Made by a program: the position numbers and the translations under genes. 46,389 bases of DNA from SKVJ01 sp964578745. GTDB taxonomy: Bacteria > Chloroflexota > Dehalococcoidia > GIF9 > AB-539-J10. A model generated the notes under the pieces. It was not told where the DNA came from and did no database searches. It saw nothing but the letters and a program-made list of their open reading frames with translations. Within the stretch, counting starts at the first letter, position 1. Each line of letters starts with the position of its first letter. Shown here in pieces: positions 1 through 8,816 of the stretch. The DNA is taken from positions 1 through 46,389 of the forward strand of contig CAZODZ010000006.1 in NCBI GenBank assembly GCA_964578745.1, written 5' to 3'.

Positions 1-1534
1 GGATGGTGGTGTGCTCCTCGAAGCGCCAGCGGCGGGCCACGCCGTCCGGCAGCAACGGTTCGCCGGGAATGGCCCTGAATACTCTGTTGACTGTATCAAT
101 GATTGGTTGTGCCGAGCGGCGCGACTGGCGCAGTGTATCCGACACTATCACCGGATACCTCTGCAGCAGCATGTCGAACAGCTCCGGATTCCCACCGCGC
201 CAGCCGTAGATGGCCTGCTTCACGTCACCGACATAGAAGAAGCTGCGTCGGCCTGTATCGTCCTGGACCACTTCATCGACGAGATTGGCGAGGACGTCCC
301 ACTGGAGGTCGCTGGTGTCCTGGAACTCGTCGAGCAGCCAGTGGTTCAGATGCGAGTCCAGCCGGTAGTCGATGTAGAGGCGGGACGCTGCATCTTCTGC
401 AGGCAGCTGGACAGGGGTGCTGGTGAGTACTGCGCCGGTGCTGGAAGCACCGTGGGTGGTGAGCAGGTGCTGGATATCGACGAAGGTGAACTTGCCCTCA
501 CGTCGTGCGGCCGCGTCGTAGCGACTGTCGTACATTTCGATGACGTGGTAGATGCCCCGTGTGCGTGCCATCGACGCGTTCAGCTCGGTCGCGATGACAT
601 GCCTCATGAGTGGGAGGATGTGGCTGGCGGGCTCGCCAGCGAGGTCGCATTCCGTCCGGTTGAGCTTGATGCTGCCGTGCCCGCACATGAGGTCGTGCAC
701 GCACTGCAAGAGCTTCTTCATCAGGTAGTCGAGCGGGTCTGGCCAGCCTGAATAGGCAGTGTGGCGAGTTGCTGCGTCGACGAAATCACGAAAGCGCTGA
801 AAGTGTTCGTCCTTGAGCCCGAGAGCTGTAAGGCTGGACAAGAGCGCTTCACCCCTCTTACCTATGTCTCCAACGGACTCCAGCCACGGTGTGCCGTGCG
901 GCCAGATAGCAGTTGGGTTGCCCCAGCGGTCTTCGTCGGGCAGGGCGCGGTAGTGCTCCTGGTAGGAGGTGATGAAGTCCAGGAGTGGCTTTTCCACGCC
1001 CTTGCCTTTGCGGCCCAGCCGTGCCTGGGCGAACGAGTTGAGCAGCCGCTGTCGGTCCCTGTCGGTCATACTGCTGCTGGAGAATAACTCGTCGAGCAGC
1101 CGCTGCCGGAACGCGCCGGTGGCGGCGTCATCGCCGTCCATTGTCTCGAATGACGAGGGAACGCCCAGTTCGAGCGTAAAGCTCCGGACGATGCCTACCG
1201 TGAAGCTGTCGATGGTCCCAATGTGCAGCCGGTGCATGCACTCGAGGAGACGTCGGAGCATAGTGACATAATCACTCTGTTGCACATCGGGCGCGCCCGG
1301 ACCGAGGTGCGATGTCGTCTCTGCGGCCGCCGAAGAGTCGGTGCAGGCAGCTGAGATATAGCGCACTATGGCATCGAATATCTCTCCCGCAGCCTTGCGC
1401 GTGAAAGTGAGCGCCACTATCTCATCGGGCCCGACCCCTTCGGCCAGAAGGCGGATGTAGCGGTGTGCCAGGCGGAACGTCTTACCGGAGCCGGCTGAGG
1501 CACGGATGGCCTGGAACCTCGGGGCTAGGGACAT
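1..1534 (-). CDS. AddA/UvrD-like ATP-dependent helicase, C-terminus cut by window edge
   Basis: This is the N-terminal part (about 511 residues) of a superfamily 1 helicase; the gene continues beyond base 1. The start is ATG at 1534. Residues 12-19 read ASAGSGKT, the Walker A form typical of AddA/RecB-type helicases, and the Walker B motif DEFQDTS is encoded near 311-333. Its first codons overlap the last ten bases of the upstream nuclease gene, so the two are translationally coupled and probably form one helicase-nuclease for double-strand-break end processing. The family role (unwinding and resecting DNA ends before RecA loading) is established knowledge. Whether this copy also carries a C-terminal nuclease domain, as true AddA does, cannot be seen here. 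Confidence 0.9.
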   Translation of the reverse strand, partial: MSLAPRFQAIRASAGSGKTFRLAHRYIRLLAEGVGPDEIVALTFTRKAAGEIFDAIVRYISAACTDSSAAAETTSHLGPGAPDVQQSDYVTMLRRLLECMHRLHIGTIDSFTVGIVRSFTLELGVPSSFETMDGDDAATGAFRQRLLDELFSSSSMTDRDRQRLLNSFAQARLGRKGKGVEKPLLDFITSYQEHYRALPDEDRWGNPTAIWPHGTPWLESVGDIGKRGEALLSSLTALGLKDEHFQRFRDFVDAATRHTAYSGWPDPLDYLMKKLLQCVHDLMCGHGSIKLNRTECDLAGEPASHILPLMRHVIATELNASMARTRGIYHVIEMYDSRYDAAARREGKFTFVDIQHLLTTHGASSTGAVLTSTPVQLPAEDAASRLYIDYRLDSHLNHWLLDEFQDTSDLQWDVLANLVDEVVQDDTGRRSFFYVGDVKQAIYGWRGGNPELFDMLLQRYPVIVSDTLRQSRRSAQPIIDTVNRVFRAIPGEPLLPDGVARRWRFEEHTTI

Positions 1535-4365
1535 GGCTGATCCTCCGCTTGCTTGATGGCGAGGTGACCGGGGTCGATGGTCCTGTCGTTTGCACCGCCC
1601 GGGAACAGCGCTGCGAAGTCGTCGGAATCGACCCTTTCCGACGGGGGCCAGAACCGGCCTCTGAGGATATCCTGCGCTGCACCCTCCGCGCAGGCGCGTG
1701 CTGACTCACGCAGGTCGTCGGAGAATCCGTCCCACGTAACGATGTCTGCGCTATCGGGATCGCTCGGCAGGCTGAAGTAGCCGGGGGTGACAGTTTGTGG
1801 GGGGCAGAACCGCCCCGCTGCCATCAGGGAATACAGGGGCAGCTGCAGATCTTTCCATCTCATGGGCTTCCTGCCGCCCTCGAACCGCGCGTACTGTGGC
1901 GCGGTCTCGTGCCATGTGGCGAGGTGCGCCTCCTCGGGACTCTTCGCGTCCTCGGATGTCTTGTAATCGAGCACCCTTACCTGGCCTGTCTCGATATGCT
2001 GGTCGATGCGGTCGATGCGCCCTGTGACTGTCAGACCGCCGAGGTTGCAGTGGTACGACTGCTCGTGTGCCACGATGCGCCAGCCCTCGGCCACGGCGCG
2101 CGTGTGTACCCGCGCCGCGGCTGCGAGTCGCTCTTTCGCCGCATCCAATTGTATTGAGAGGTTCAGAGGGTACGAGGCGCCGAGCCTGACGGCGACCCAC
2201 TCATCGACCCTTGCACTGAGGTATGCCTGCAGCGCCCGGGCGTCCTCGCAGTCCCTCATCTCCGGGTCGGCAGCCATCATGTTTAGCACGTGGTGGATGA
2301 GGGAGCCGAAGTCGAGTCCGTCCAGCTCACGCTTCCGGTCATCCAGCGGCTCCATCTTCAGGACGTGCTTGAGGTAGAAGCGGAATGGGCATGCAAGGTA
2401 ATCGCGCAGTCCTGTCACAGATACGATTGAGAGAGTAGTCGGTGCGCCATCCAGCGGGGCGTCCGCGTTGAACCGGAAGCTGATGGAAGACGGCACGCTT
2501 GAGCGGGTGTCACCTGGCGGGCCGAAGAGCCTTGATGCCCTGTCCGCAAGGTCTGCATCCCTGCAGCGGAAGAGGATACGTGATGGCAGCAGCGGGTCGC
2601 CTCTCGTGGTGGTCTTCGCTGCCAGCAGGACTACCCGGCCGGTAGCGCGGCGCGACTCGACAAGTGCGCGCGTCAGGTACACGTCGCGGGCGTAGCGGTC
2701 GTCATTCGTGCGCAGGTCAAGCGCCTGGCGCAACGATTCTGGCAGGAACGTCTCGTTGCCGAGCCGGGCGGGTGCTCTGCCTTCGTTCATGCCGGCTACC
2801 AGCACGTTTGAGGCGTCGTCCCACTGCAGCTCGAGCCAGCCCTCCAGGTCGATGGCGTTGCGTGGCCGCTGTGGCACGAACCGCCCTGCTCCGAGATGGT
2901 CGATCACCAGATCGAGCACCTCTGCCTCTGAAAAGCTGAGCTTCTGCACTGATGCGCTGGCTGAAGACTCGAGTGCCTCGTCGACCAGCTCAGCCGTGGC
3001 GCGGAACGCGTCGTCAGCCGGAGAGCCAGGCTTGAGTTCACGATGCGCGAATACTGCCTGCAGGAACTGCCTCACATCTGCCTCCATCGTACCGCGCGTG
3101 CTGCCCGATATGAGTCTGAACACGGTCTCGAGAGCAGTGCGGACCGTGCTGAGCCTGGCTGCGGGCAGTTCGGCGCTGAATGTCCCGTCGCGGAAGCGCT
3201 TCAGTATGCCGGCCGCAGACGCGGGCAGGTAGTGGTTCTGGTACGTGTCCAGCTCCTCCAGCAGCGCGTCGGCGCGTATGCCTGCGGATGCGGAGAGGAA
3301 GTCGAGCACGTCTGCATTCCGCAACAGGTTTGCGAGCGAGCGGTAGCTTCCGTCGGTCCTGACGTCACGGTACGCACGGAGCAGGTGCAGAAGAGGCGTT
3401 GTTGCTGCCGCCACGCCGTTGGGGTCGAACGCAGCCAGTCCGGCTGCCTCGAGGTCGGCCTCGAGGTACGGTGTGATCTCCGCGTCGATGACGCCCACGG
3501 CTGAGTCCGCACCGTGTTCACGGATGTGTGCCACTATGCGTGTGCTTTCCGATGCCGGGGAGCCTGTGAGCACGAGGTTGCTGTCGATATCAGGGATGTC
3601 GATTGTCTCACTGCGCCAGTGCGCGGTGACCGGTCGTCCCCACGGGTCGAAAGCGTTCGCATACTCTTCGGGCGCGTGCACGAGGACCGTCGTCGGGACG
3701 CTCCATGCGAGTTGCTCGAGCACCTGGAGCGCCAGCGGTGCAGGATCGGCCACGCAGGCGACCACGATACGATCGACGTTGTCGGGTGGCAGGGGGCCTG
3801 CAGCTGTCTGCAGGGTTACTTCACCAGGCTCCCGCTCGCCGGTGACCTCGCCGTAACGCGTGACGTAGAGCTCCTCGAGCCGGGCCATGTCTTCCCAGCG
3901 CTGGCGCTCTTCGAGCAGGTCACTGCTCGATTCGACGACGCTGCGGATCGTGAGGCCGTGCTCCAGAAGCTCGCTGCGGAGTGACTGGAGCAGCTTCGCG
4001 CTGCTGAGCGCCCATGAGAACGTGCGGGCTGGCGTTCGGGGAAACAGGCCGGGGTAGTCGGATGGATCGATATCGAGTAGCAGCCTTGTCCAGACTGCGG
4101 CGCTGTCGAGCTGCCGTCGCGCGGTATTCCCCTCCTGTGGCGCGATGAGCGATGGTGGCGTCACTATACGCGGTGGAATGAGGTACGTGTGGTTCTCGCT
4201 GCAGAGAATGGCGAGAGCCTCGCGCAGGCGCCGGCCCGCATGCCGCGTCGGGACGATGACCATGGTGGAGCCAAGGTTGACCGGTCCTTCAGATGGGTCA
4301 GCTGCAAGGTAATCGCGGACCCGCTGCAACGCGGGAGCGTCCCAGCCGAGGAACACCCGGCGCAT
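1525..4365 (-). CDS. AddB-like PD-(D/E)XK nuclease/inactivated helicase
   Basis: A protein of about 946 residues (ATG at 4365; a TTG nine codons upstream at 4392 is the alternative). The N-terminus MRRVFLGWDAPAL and the C-terminal RecB-family nuclease domain fit AddB. The nuclease domain shows the CPFRFYL segment, GRIDRID and the catalytic LDYKTS motif. There is no Walker A motif, as expected for the AddB subunit. In Firmicutes AddB, one upstream cysteine and three clustered C-terminal cysteines hold a [4Fe-4S] cluster. Here the first Cys (CPF) is present, but the C-terminal stretch FWPPSERVDSDDF has no cysteines, so the cluster is probably absent. The gene precedes and overlaps the helicase gene by ten bases. 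Confidence 0.85.
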   Translation of the reverse strand: MRRVFLGWDAPALQRVRDYLAADPSEGPVNLGSTMVIVPTRHAGRRLREALAILCSENHTYLIPPRIVTPPSLIAPQEGNTARRQLDSAAVWTRLLLDIDPSDYPGLFPRTPARTFSWALSSAKLLQSLRSELLEHGLTIRSVVESSSDLLEERQRWEDMARLEELYVTRYGEVTGEREPGEVTLQTAAGPLPPDNVDRIVVACVADPAPLALQVLEQLAWSVPTTVLVHAPEEYANAFDPWGRPVTAHWRSETIDIPDIDSNLVLTGSPASESTRIVAHIREHGADSAVGVIDAEITPYLEADLEAAGLAAFDPNGVAAATTPLLHLLRAYRDVRTDGSYRSLANLLRNADVLDFLSASAGIRADALLEELDTYQNHYLPASAAGILKRFRDGTFSAELPAARLSTVRTALETVFRLISGSTRGTMEADVRQFLQAVFAHRELKPGSPADDAFRATAELVDEALESSASASVQKLSFSEAEVLDLVIDHLGAGRFVPQRPRNAIDLEGWLELQWDDASNVLVAGMNEGRAPARLGNETFLPESLRQALDLRTNDDRYARDVYLTRALVESRRATGRVVLLAAKTTTRGDPLLPSRILFRCRDADLADRASRLFGPPGDTRSSVPSSISFRFNADAPLDGAPTTLSIVSVTGLRDYLACPFRFYLKHVLKMEPLDDRKRELDGLDFGSLIHHVLNMMAADPEMRDCEDARALQAYLSARVDEWVAVRLGASYPLNLSIQLDAAKERLAAAARVHTRAVAEGWRIVAHEQSYHCNLGGLTVTGRIDRIDQHIETGQVRVLDYKTSEDAKSPEEAHLATWHETAPQYARFEGGRKPMRWKDLQLPLYSLMAAGRFCPPQTVTPGYFSLPSDPDSADIVTWDGFSDDLRESARACAEGAAQDILRGRFWPPSERVDSDDFAALFPGGANDRTIDPGHLAIKQAEDQPCP

Positions 4366-4392
4366 AGTCAGTCCACTGGTTGCGTCGCTCAA

Positions 4393-4944
4393 CCCCGAAA
4401 CTATACTAGACAGCGCTCAATCCGGTGTAGGCGTGGACCACGGTGCCTTGCTGCATTATCGTTGGTGGTGATGCCTCGCCTGTCGGGTCAGTACGGACGA
4501 CTGCTCTGCTTCGCTGCAAATTGCAGGGACAGAACTATGGTGACACGGCTTCCTTCTCATGAAGGCGACAGTGCAGAGAGAAATGAGTATTGCGTCGCCG
4601 GCTTTTTCACATGCACACTGGCACAGACACGGTGCATCAACCCGTTTGGAGCAGTGGAGTGGTGAGATACGGCACAGAATGGACGTTTGAACATCCTCCC
4701 CGACAGGGCAACTGCCATGTGCCTCATCAGTACCCTGCGGGGTCAGCAGCACGATGAGTGGCAAGTAAACCGGCGCTAGCTGACCCCAGTCGCTCTGGGC
4801 TCACGGGCGCCGATTGTGCTCTGACCAACCGGGTTCGGGGGTGCCAGGAGATGCAAGCTCTGCCGGCGCCACGGGTCGAGAGCAGCGCCTCTCGCGTCGG
4901 GCCTCGCTCAGCTACACAGGGCGCATGGCCCCCTACCCGCCGGC
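4393..4944. other. Intergenic region without a convincing gene
   Basis: This stretch of about 550 bases lies between the addB-like gene and the cupin gene. Short open frames on both strands show no recognisable protein pattern. I see no tRNA-like T-arm or repeat array. A TATAGT/TAGTAT box on the minus strand around 4402-4410 lies just upstream of the nuclease gene but has no good -35 partner. Confidence 0.4.
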
Positions 4945-4960
4945 CTATGTTGTAGGGGCC
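4927..4960 (-). terminator. Hairpin at the end of the cupin gene
   Basis: GGCCCCCTAC (4927-4936) pairs with GTAGGGGCC (4952-4960), leaving one bulged C. It overlaps the last codons and stop of the cupin gene. There is no U-tract after it on the minus strand, so termination is only a possibility. Confidence 0.35.
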
Positions 4961-5295
4961 GGCTCTTCACCGCGGAGCGGCACCATGCACAGGAACCGCA
5001 GCGTGTCTGTGCCTGTGTTACGCAGCTGGTGCAGCTCGTTCGGCTCGATGTAGAGAGCTGTGCCCGCCTTGAACGGGATGTCCCCCTTCTCGCCCTTGAG
5101 GACTCCCTCACCCTTGAGGATAAGTACCTCGTGTTCGAAGTCGTGTGAGTGTCGGGAGCTTGCGCCTCCGGGGGCGACATCGAAGATGCGCATCGCGAAA
5201 GTGGGGACGCCGTCCTCCGCTGCGAACACCCTGCGCTTCAGCGCGTTCTCTCCATAGGGCATGGCCTCTATCTGTTCAATGTCCTTTGCCAGCAT
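4945..5295 (-). CDS. Small cupin-domain protein
   Basis: A 116-residue single-domain cupin. It has the typical motif pattern: G-SSRHSHDFEHEVLILKGEG gives the metal-binding His/Glu set (motif 1), and the later PFKAGTALYIEPNELHQLRNTG segment gives motif 2 with its His. Cupins of this size bind a divalent metal and are often isomerases, dioxygenases or sensors; the substrate cannot be told from sequence. The ATG at 5295 has an AGAGGAGA ribosome-binding site about ten bases upstream. It points the same way as the epimerase gene upstream but is separated from it by about 300 bases, so it is likely a separate transcript. Confidence 0.85.
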   Translation of the reverse strand: MLAKDIEQIEAMPYGENALKRRVFAAEDGVPTFAMRIFDVAPGGASSRHSHDFEHEVLILKGEGVLKGEKGDIPFKAGTALYIEPNELHQLRNTGTDTLRFLCMVPLRGEEPAPTT

Positions 5296-5599
5296 GGTGA
5301 GTTCTCCTCTCTGACCTCTTGTCTCAGACCGTATGATACCAGAGTGATGCCCTTCGGTTATGCTGCTGTGGGCGTGGGGCTGCCTGACAGCGGGATGATT
5401 CCGGCAGAGCTGCCGGCGCCTCTGGCACGTCGTCGAGCAGGCGCATTACAAAGGCTGGTACATCCTCTTCACTGTCGGCGATGCGTTTCTGTGCCGCCGC
5501 TTGTGTGCGGGAGGGAGGGGATTTCGCGTCTCTTGCTAGGTGGTGCTGTTTCCCACCGGAAACTCATGCGCAAGTGCAAGTCGATACGGAACGGGACAG
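5296..5599. other. Intergenic region
   Basis: About 300 bases between the epimerase stop and the cupin start. It must carry the cupin leader and promoter; a TATCAT box lies near 5333 on the minus strand, but I found no good -35. No supported gene. Confidence 0.35.
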
Positions 5600-6544
5600 T
5601 CAGTGGCCCTCACGTACAACTGTCACGAAGTCTGCAATGGCCTCGTCCAGAGAGTACCGTGGTCTGAAGCCCCAGTCTTCGCGGGCGCGCGTGTCGTCGA
5701 GCTGCCCCGGCATACTCCTGATACCGTCAACGATGACCGGGTCCGGCTCGAACATCAATGTGGCATCAGGGACAACGCGCCTGACTCTGTCTACGAGTTC
5801 CTGCGCCGTCACGAGGTGCCCGCGGAGGTTGTAGCAGCGCCTTGACAGCTTCGCTGGCTCCGCGGTTGCCAGATCTATCATCGCGCGGGCGGCATCCTTG
5901 ACGTAAAGAATGTCAGTCAGTGTCTCAGGGCTCGCCTTGAGGACGTACGGCCTGCCTCTTGCAGCCTCCTCGATGGCCACCGATGTGTATGCGGTCCAAC
6001 CGGCTGAGGCGGCCCGGCCCGGCCCGAAGATGGGTGTGAAGCGCACGGCGCGGAAGTCGAGTCCATAGCGCCGGTGGTAGTACTCGCCGAGTCGCTCGGA
6101 GCAGACCTTGCTTGTGCCGTACATGCTCTGTGGGTGCTGCGCAAACTCATCCGGTGCACCTTCTGGCGCATCGGGTCCGAATGAAGTCACCGTGCTGGCG
6201 TAGATGACCATCGGCGTCTCGAACAGGCGGGCCGATTCGAGCACGTTGTATGTGCCGACGACGTTCGACTGAAATGCCGCCTGTGGCGATTCCTCGCTGA
6301 ACGGCGGCAGTGCCGCTCCGCAGTGGAAGAGGAAGTCCGGCGTCGAGCGCCTGACCATGTCTGTCACCTGTGCCCAGTCGGCGACCGTGCCGCGGATGGC
6401 GCTGAGCTTCGGACCTGCGCGCTGTAGGAACGCGTCGTCCGTAAAGAGGTCGAAGAGCACCACCTCGTGGCCCTCTTCGAGCAATTGGAGGGCGAGCTGG
6501 CGTCCGATGAAGCCGAAGCCGCCCGTTATGAGACTGCGTGTCAT
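5600..6544 (-). CDS. NAD(P)-dependent sugar epimerase/dehydratase (extended SDR)
   Basis: A 314-residue extended short-chain dehydrogenase/reductase. The N-terminal Rossmann motif is GGFGFIG (residues 8-14), and the catalytic pair is in YGTSK, preceded by an ASTVTSFG strand carrying the Ser/Thr. The C-terminal half carries the RFTPIFGPGR substrate-binding segment usual for nucleotide-sugar epimerases and threonine-dehydrogenase-like SDRs. The ATG at 6544 has a good AGGAGG site. The gene stands alone between two intergenic gaps, so context does not give the substrate. UDP-sugar epimerase-like is the safest label. Confidence 0.85.
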   Translation of the reverse strand: MTRSLITGGFGFIGRQLALQLLEEGHEVVLFDLFTDDAFLQRAGPKLSAIRGTVADWAQVTDMVRRSTPDFLFHCGAALPPFSEESPQAAFQSNVVGTYNVLESARLFETPMVIYASTVTSFGPDAPEGAPDEFAQHPQSMYGTSKVCSERLGEYYHRRYGLDFRAVRFTPIFGPGRAASAGWTAYTSVAIEEAARGRPYVLKASPETLTDILYVKDAARAMIDLATAEPAKLSRRCYNLRGHLVTAQELVDRVRRVVPDATLMFEPDPVIVDGIRSMPGQLDDTRAREDWGFRPRYSLDEAIADFVTVVREGH

Positions 6545-6739
6545 GTGAATCTGCCTCCTGTTGCTGACGGGGTGCCTGAATGAGAAATGTACGCGTTCGG
6601 AGGAGGGTTTTCAATGGCCGCGGCGTCTGCGTCCCCTCCGCGGCGCTGTGATGCTCAGGTTCCCGCGGATGCCGGTGCAGGAATTGATGGGAGTGATGGA
6701 GCCAGGAACGTCTCTTGGGGGGTTGTCTCACCTCCTGGG

Positions 6740-6766
6740 ACGGGGCACGCGTTGCGCGTGCCCCGT
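6740..6766. terminator. Strong hairpin downstream of the panB-type operon
   Basis: Perfect 12-bp stem ACGGGGCACGCG / CGCGTGCCCCGT with a TTG loop, placed 27 bases after the stop of the Cys-rich gene on the minus strand. No U-tract follows in either direction. It resembles other U-less hairpins at operon ends in this window. The rest of 6545-6792 holds nothing else I can support. Confidence 0.6.
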
Positions 6767-6792
6767 GGAAAGGGCGTTGAAGCAACCGGTGA

Positions 6793-7566
6793 TCACAATG
6801 GCTTCGCCGGTTGGCCCGGCGCCGGCTTGCTCAGCCCTATGCGGGTGTAGAACTCCTCCGGTATGTCCTGGGGGTCCTTGTAGAACAGCAGTGTGCAGGG
6901 TTTTGCAGGGTCGGCAGGGTCGTACTCCGCCACCAGCCTGGTAGGCACGCCCGAGTCCATCATCGGGATGAGCTCGTGCCAGATGGAGCAGTGCAGGCAG
7001 TAGTAGGAGACGTTCTTCCTGCCCCATGACCACGGGTATGCCTTGCGGGTGACGCCGAAGTTGAACGGCGCTTCTGTCCGCGGCGGCGTGTCGTCGACCT
7101 GTCCGCCTCGCCGCATCCTCCCACCGGCGCCGCACGGATCACATGAAATGACAAACCGGTCCGACTCTTCTCTCACGGTGATGGTGCCGGACTCATTCGG
7201 GCCTGAACGGTGTGCCCGCATCTGCTCTGTGTACCACTGCACCACCTGCTTCTTCGTCTTGAGACTCTTGAGCTGGTCGAGGAAGGCAGCTCCGACCTTC
7301 TCCTTGCAGTAGGTGAGGACGTCGAGCATCTTCTCCTCACCGCAGTTGTCGGCTATCCACGTAAGCAACGCGTAGACCCAGTCGCCGTACACGTCGTGCA
7401 GGCTCTTACCCTCGACCTGGACGTAGTCGACCAGCTCGAGCGCCGTTTCCGTGTCCCCGGCCGTGATGGCATCGCGCAGGCGGTCGTATGAGCTGATGCC
7501 CAGTTCCTCGACAGGCTCGTCTACCCTCAGGGGGCGGCCAAGCAGGGTGCGGTCTATCTTCAGCAT
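6793..7566 (-). CDS. Unrecognised Cys-rich protein, third gene of the panB/DRE-TIM operon
   Basis: A 257-residue protein I cannot assign. The N-terminal half (about 1-120) is helical and acidic. The C-terminal half carries CDPCGAGGRMRRGG (about 145-158) and later YCLHCSIWHE, followed by a Cys in KPCTLLFYKDP. The paired CxxC and CxxC plus nearby His look like a zinc or iron site. The start at ATG 7566 has a GGGAGGT site lying inside the 3' end of the preceding gene, only eight bases after its stop, so the two are co-translated. The context implies a partner or processing role for the enzyme pair upstream. No membrane segment or signal peptide is seen. Confidence 0.7.
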   Translation of the reverse strand: MLKIDRTLLGRPLRVDEPVEELGISSYDRLRDAITAGDTETALELVDYVQVEGKSLHDVYGDWVYALLTWIADNCGEEKMLDVLTYCKEKVGAAFLDQLKSLKTKKQVVQWYTEQMRAHRSGPNESGTITVREESDRFVISCDPCGAGGRMRRGGQVDDTPPRTEAPFNFGVTRKAYPWSWGRKNVSYYCLHCSIWHELIPMMDSGVPTRLVAEYDPADPAKPCTLLFYKDPQDIPEEFYTRIGLSKPAPGQPAKPL

Positions 7567-7574
7567 TGATTGAT

Positions 7575-8816
7575 TTACCTCCCGGCCTTCACGGCTTCAG
7601 CGATGATTGAGAATTCGTCCTCGCTGAGCTCGCGTTTCTTGTCGTGCGACTCGAGCTTCACGCGGCGTAGCACTTCCTGCGCCTGTTCCCTGTCCAGCTC
7701 GATGCTGAGTCGCTCGGCCCATATCAAGACGGAGTCGATGCCGCTCTTCTTGCCCATGACATAGCGGGGACCGCGATGGCCGACGAGTGCCGGGTCCACG
7801 GGCACCGTCTCCGTGGGGTAGGCAGAGCGGCTGTTGCGGTGCCAGCTCACGACCATGCCGGACTCGACGTCATACGTTTCCTCGCCGACGAATGGCCTGT
7901 TCGGGCCTTTGCCCGCAAGGTCGTAGACGAGCTGCGAAAGCTCGTTGAGCTTCTCGTACTTGATGCCGGTGTCGATGCCATAGAGGATGCGCAGCGCCAT
8001 GACCGCTTCGATCATGGGGCAGTTGCCGCCCCCCTCGCCGATGCCGGTCACGGTAGAGTGGATGACTTCACCACCCTCGAGCACTGACATGATGGTGTTG
8101 GCTACCGCCATGCCGAAGTTGTTGTGGAAATGGACCTCGAGCGGCTTGTCGATATGCTTCCTCATCGTGCGCGTGTAGAACGATGCGCCGTGTGGCGAGA
8201 GGACACCGAAGGTGTCGACCAGGCCGAGCGCATCCATGTGTCCCTCGGACGCGACCCTCTGGATCAGGCGCAGGAACCAGTCGATGTTCGAACGCGTGGC
8301 GTCAACAGGGAAGAACGACACGTACAGGCCCTGCTCGTGTGCGAAGCTTGTCGCCTTGATGGACAGATCCGTGGCTTTCTCCATCGACCACCTGTACGAG
8401 TGTTCCACAAGGTGCTCCGAAGAAGGTATCTCAATGGTTACGCCGTCGACTCCGCAATCGACGGCCCGCTTCACGTCGTCGATCATGCAGCGACTGAGCA
8501 CGAATATCTCAGGGCCAAGGTTGCGGCGGACTATTTCCTTGATGGCTGCCTCGTCGTTTGGCGAGACCGCCGGTGTGCCGGCCTCTATCCTGTGGATGCC
8601 TGCCTCGGCAAGCTTCTCTGCGATATACACCTTCTCGTCCTTCTTGAAGACAATACCGGCCTGCTGCTCGCCGTCCCGCAGCGTGACGTCGTGGATCCTC
8701 ACGCGCGCCGGTGGATTGAACTGCTCCGTCACTTCGGGCAGGAAGTTCCACGGGCTGACGAACCAGCTTTCCGATTTCCAGGGTTGGTGTGAATCCAGCA
8801 TGCTGCCTCCGCTCAT
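7575..8816 (-). CDS. DRE-TIM family acyltransferase/lyase (isopropylmalate/homocitrate synthase-like)
   Basis: A 413-residue member of the DRE-TIM metallolyase superfamily. The signature VTLRDGEQQAG begins at about residue 44, and the metal-binding VHFHNNFGMA follows later, with GIGEGGGNCP after it. These enzymes condense acetyl-CoA with a 2-oxoacid or cleave HMG-CoA-type substrates. The sequence is shorter than LeuA and has no C-terminal leucine-regulatory domain, so homocitrate, citramalate, isopropylmalate or a lyase reaction are all possible. Its ATG overlaps the upstream panB-type stop as ATGA, so the two are coupled. An alternative in-frame ATG is five codons in (8801). Confidence 0.85.
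   Translation of the reverse strand: MSGGSMLDSHQPWKSESWFVSPWNFLPEVTEQFNPPARVRIHDVTLRDGEQQAGIVFKKDEKVYIAEKLAEAGIHRIEAGTPAVSPNDEAAIKEIVRRNLGPEIFVLSRCMIDDVKRAVDCGVDGVTIEIPSSEHLVEHSYRWSMEKATDLSIKATSFAHEQGLYVSFFPVDATRSNIDWFLRLIQRVASEGHMDALGLVDTFGVLSPHGASFYTRTMRKHIDKPLEVHFHNNFGMAVANTIMSVLEGGEVIHSTVTGIGEGGGNCPMIEAVMALRILYGIDTGIKYEKLNELSQLVYDLAGKGPNRPFVGEETYDVESGMVVSWHRNSRSAYPTETVPVDPALVGHRGPRYVMGKKSGIDSVLIWAERLSIELDREQAQEVLRRVKLESHDKKRELSEDEFSIIAEAVKAGR

Noticed and set aside
11..751. 246-codon open frame on the plus strand
   Set aside because: Antisense to the helicase gene, which has Walker A and Walker B motifs on the minus strand.
4393..4944. tRNA or small RNA in the large intergenic region
   Set aside because: No cloverleaf, no GTTCRA T-arm, and no promoter-terminator pair could be matched.
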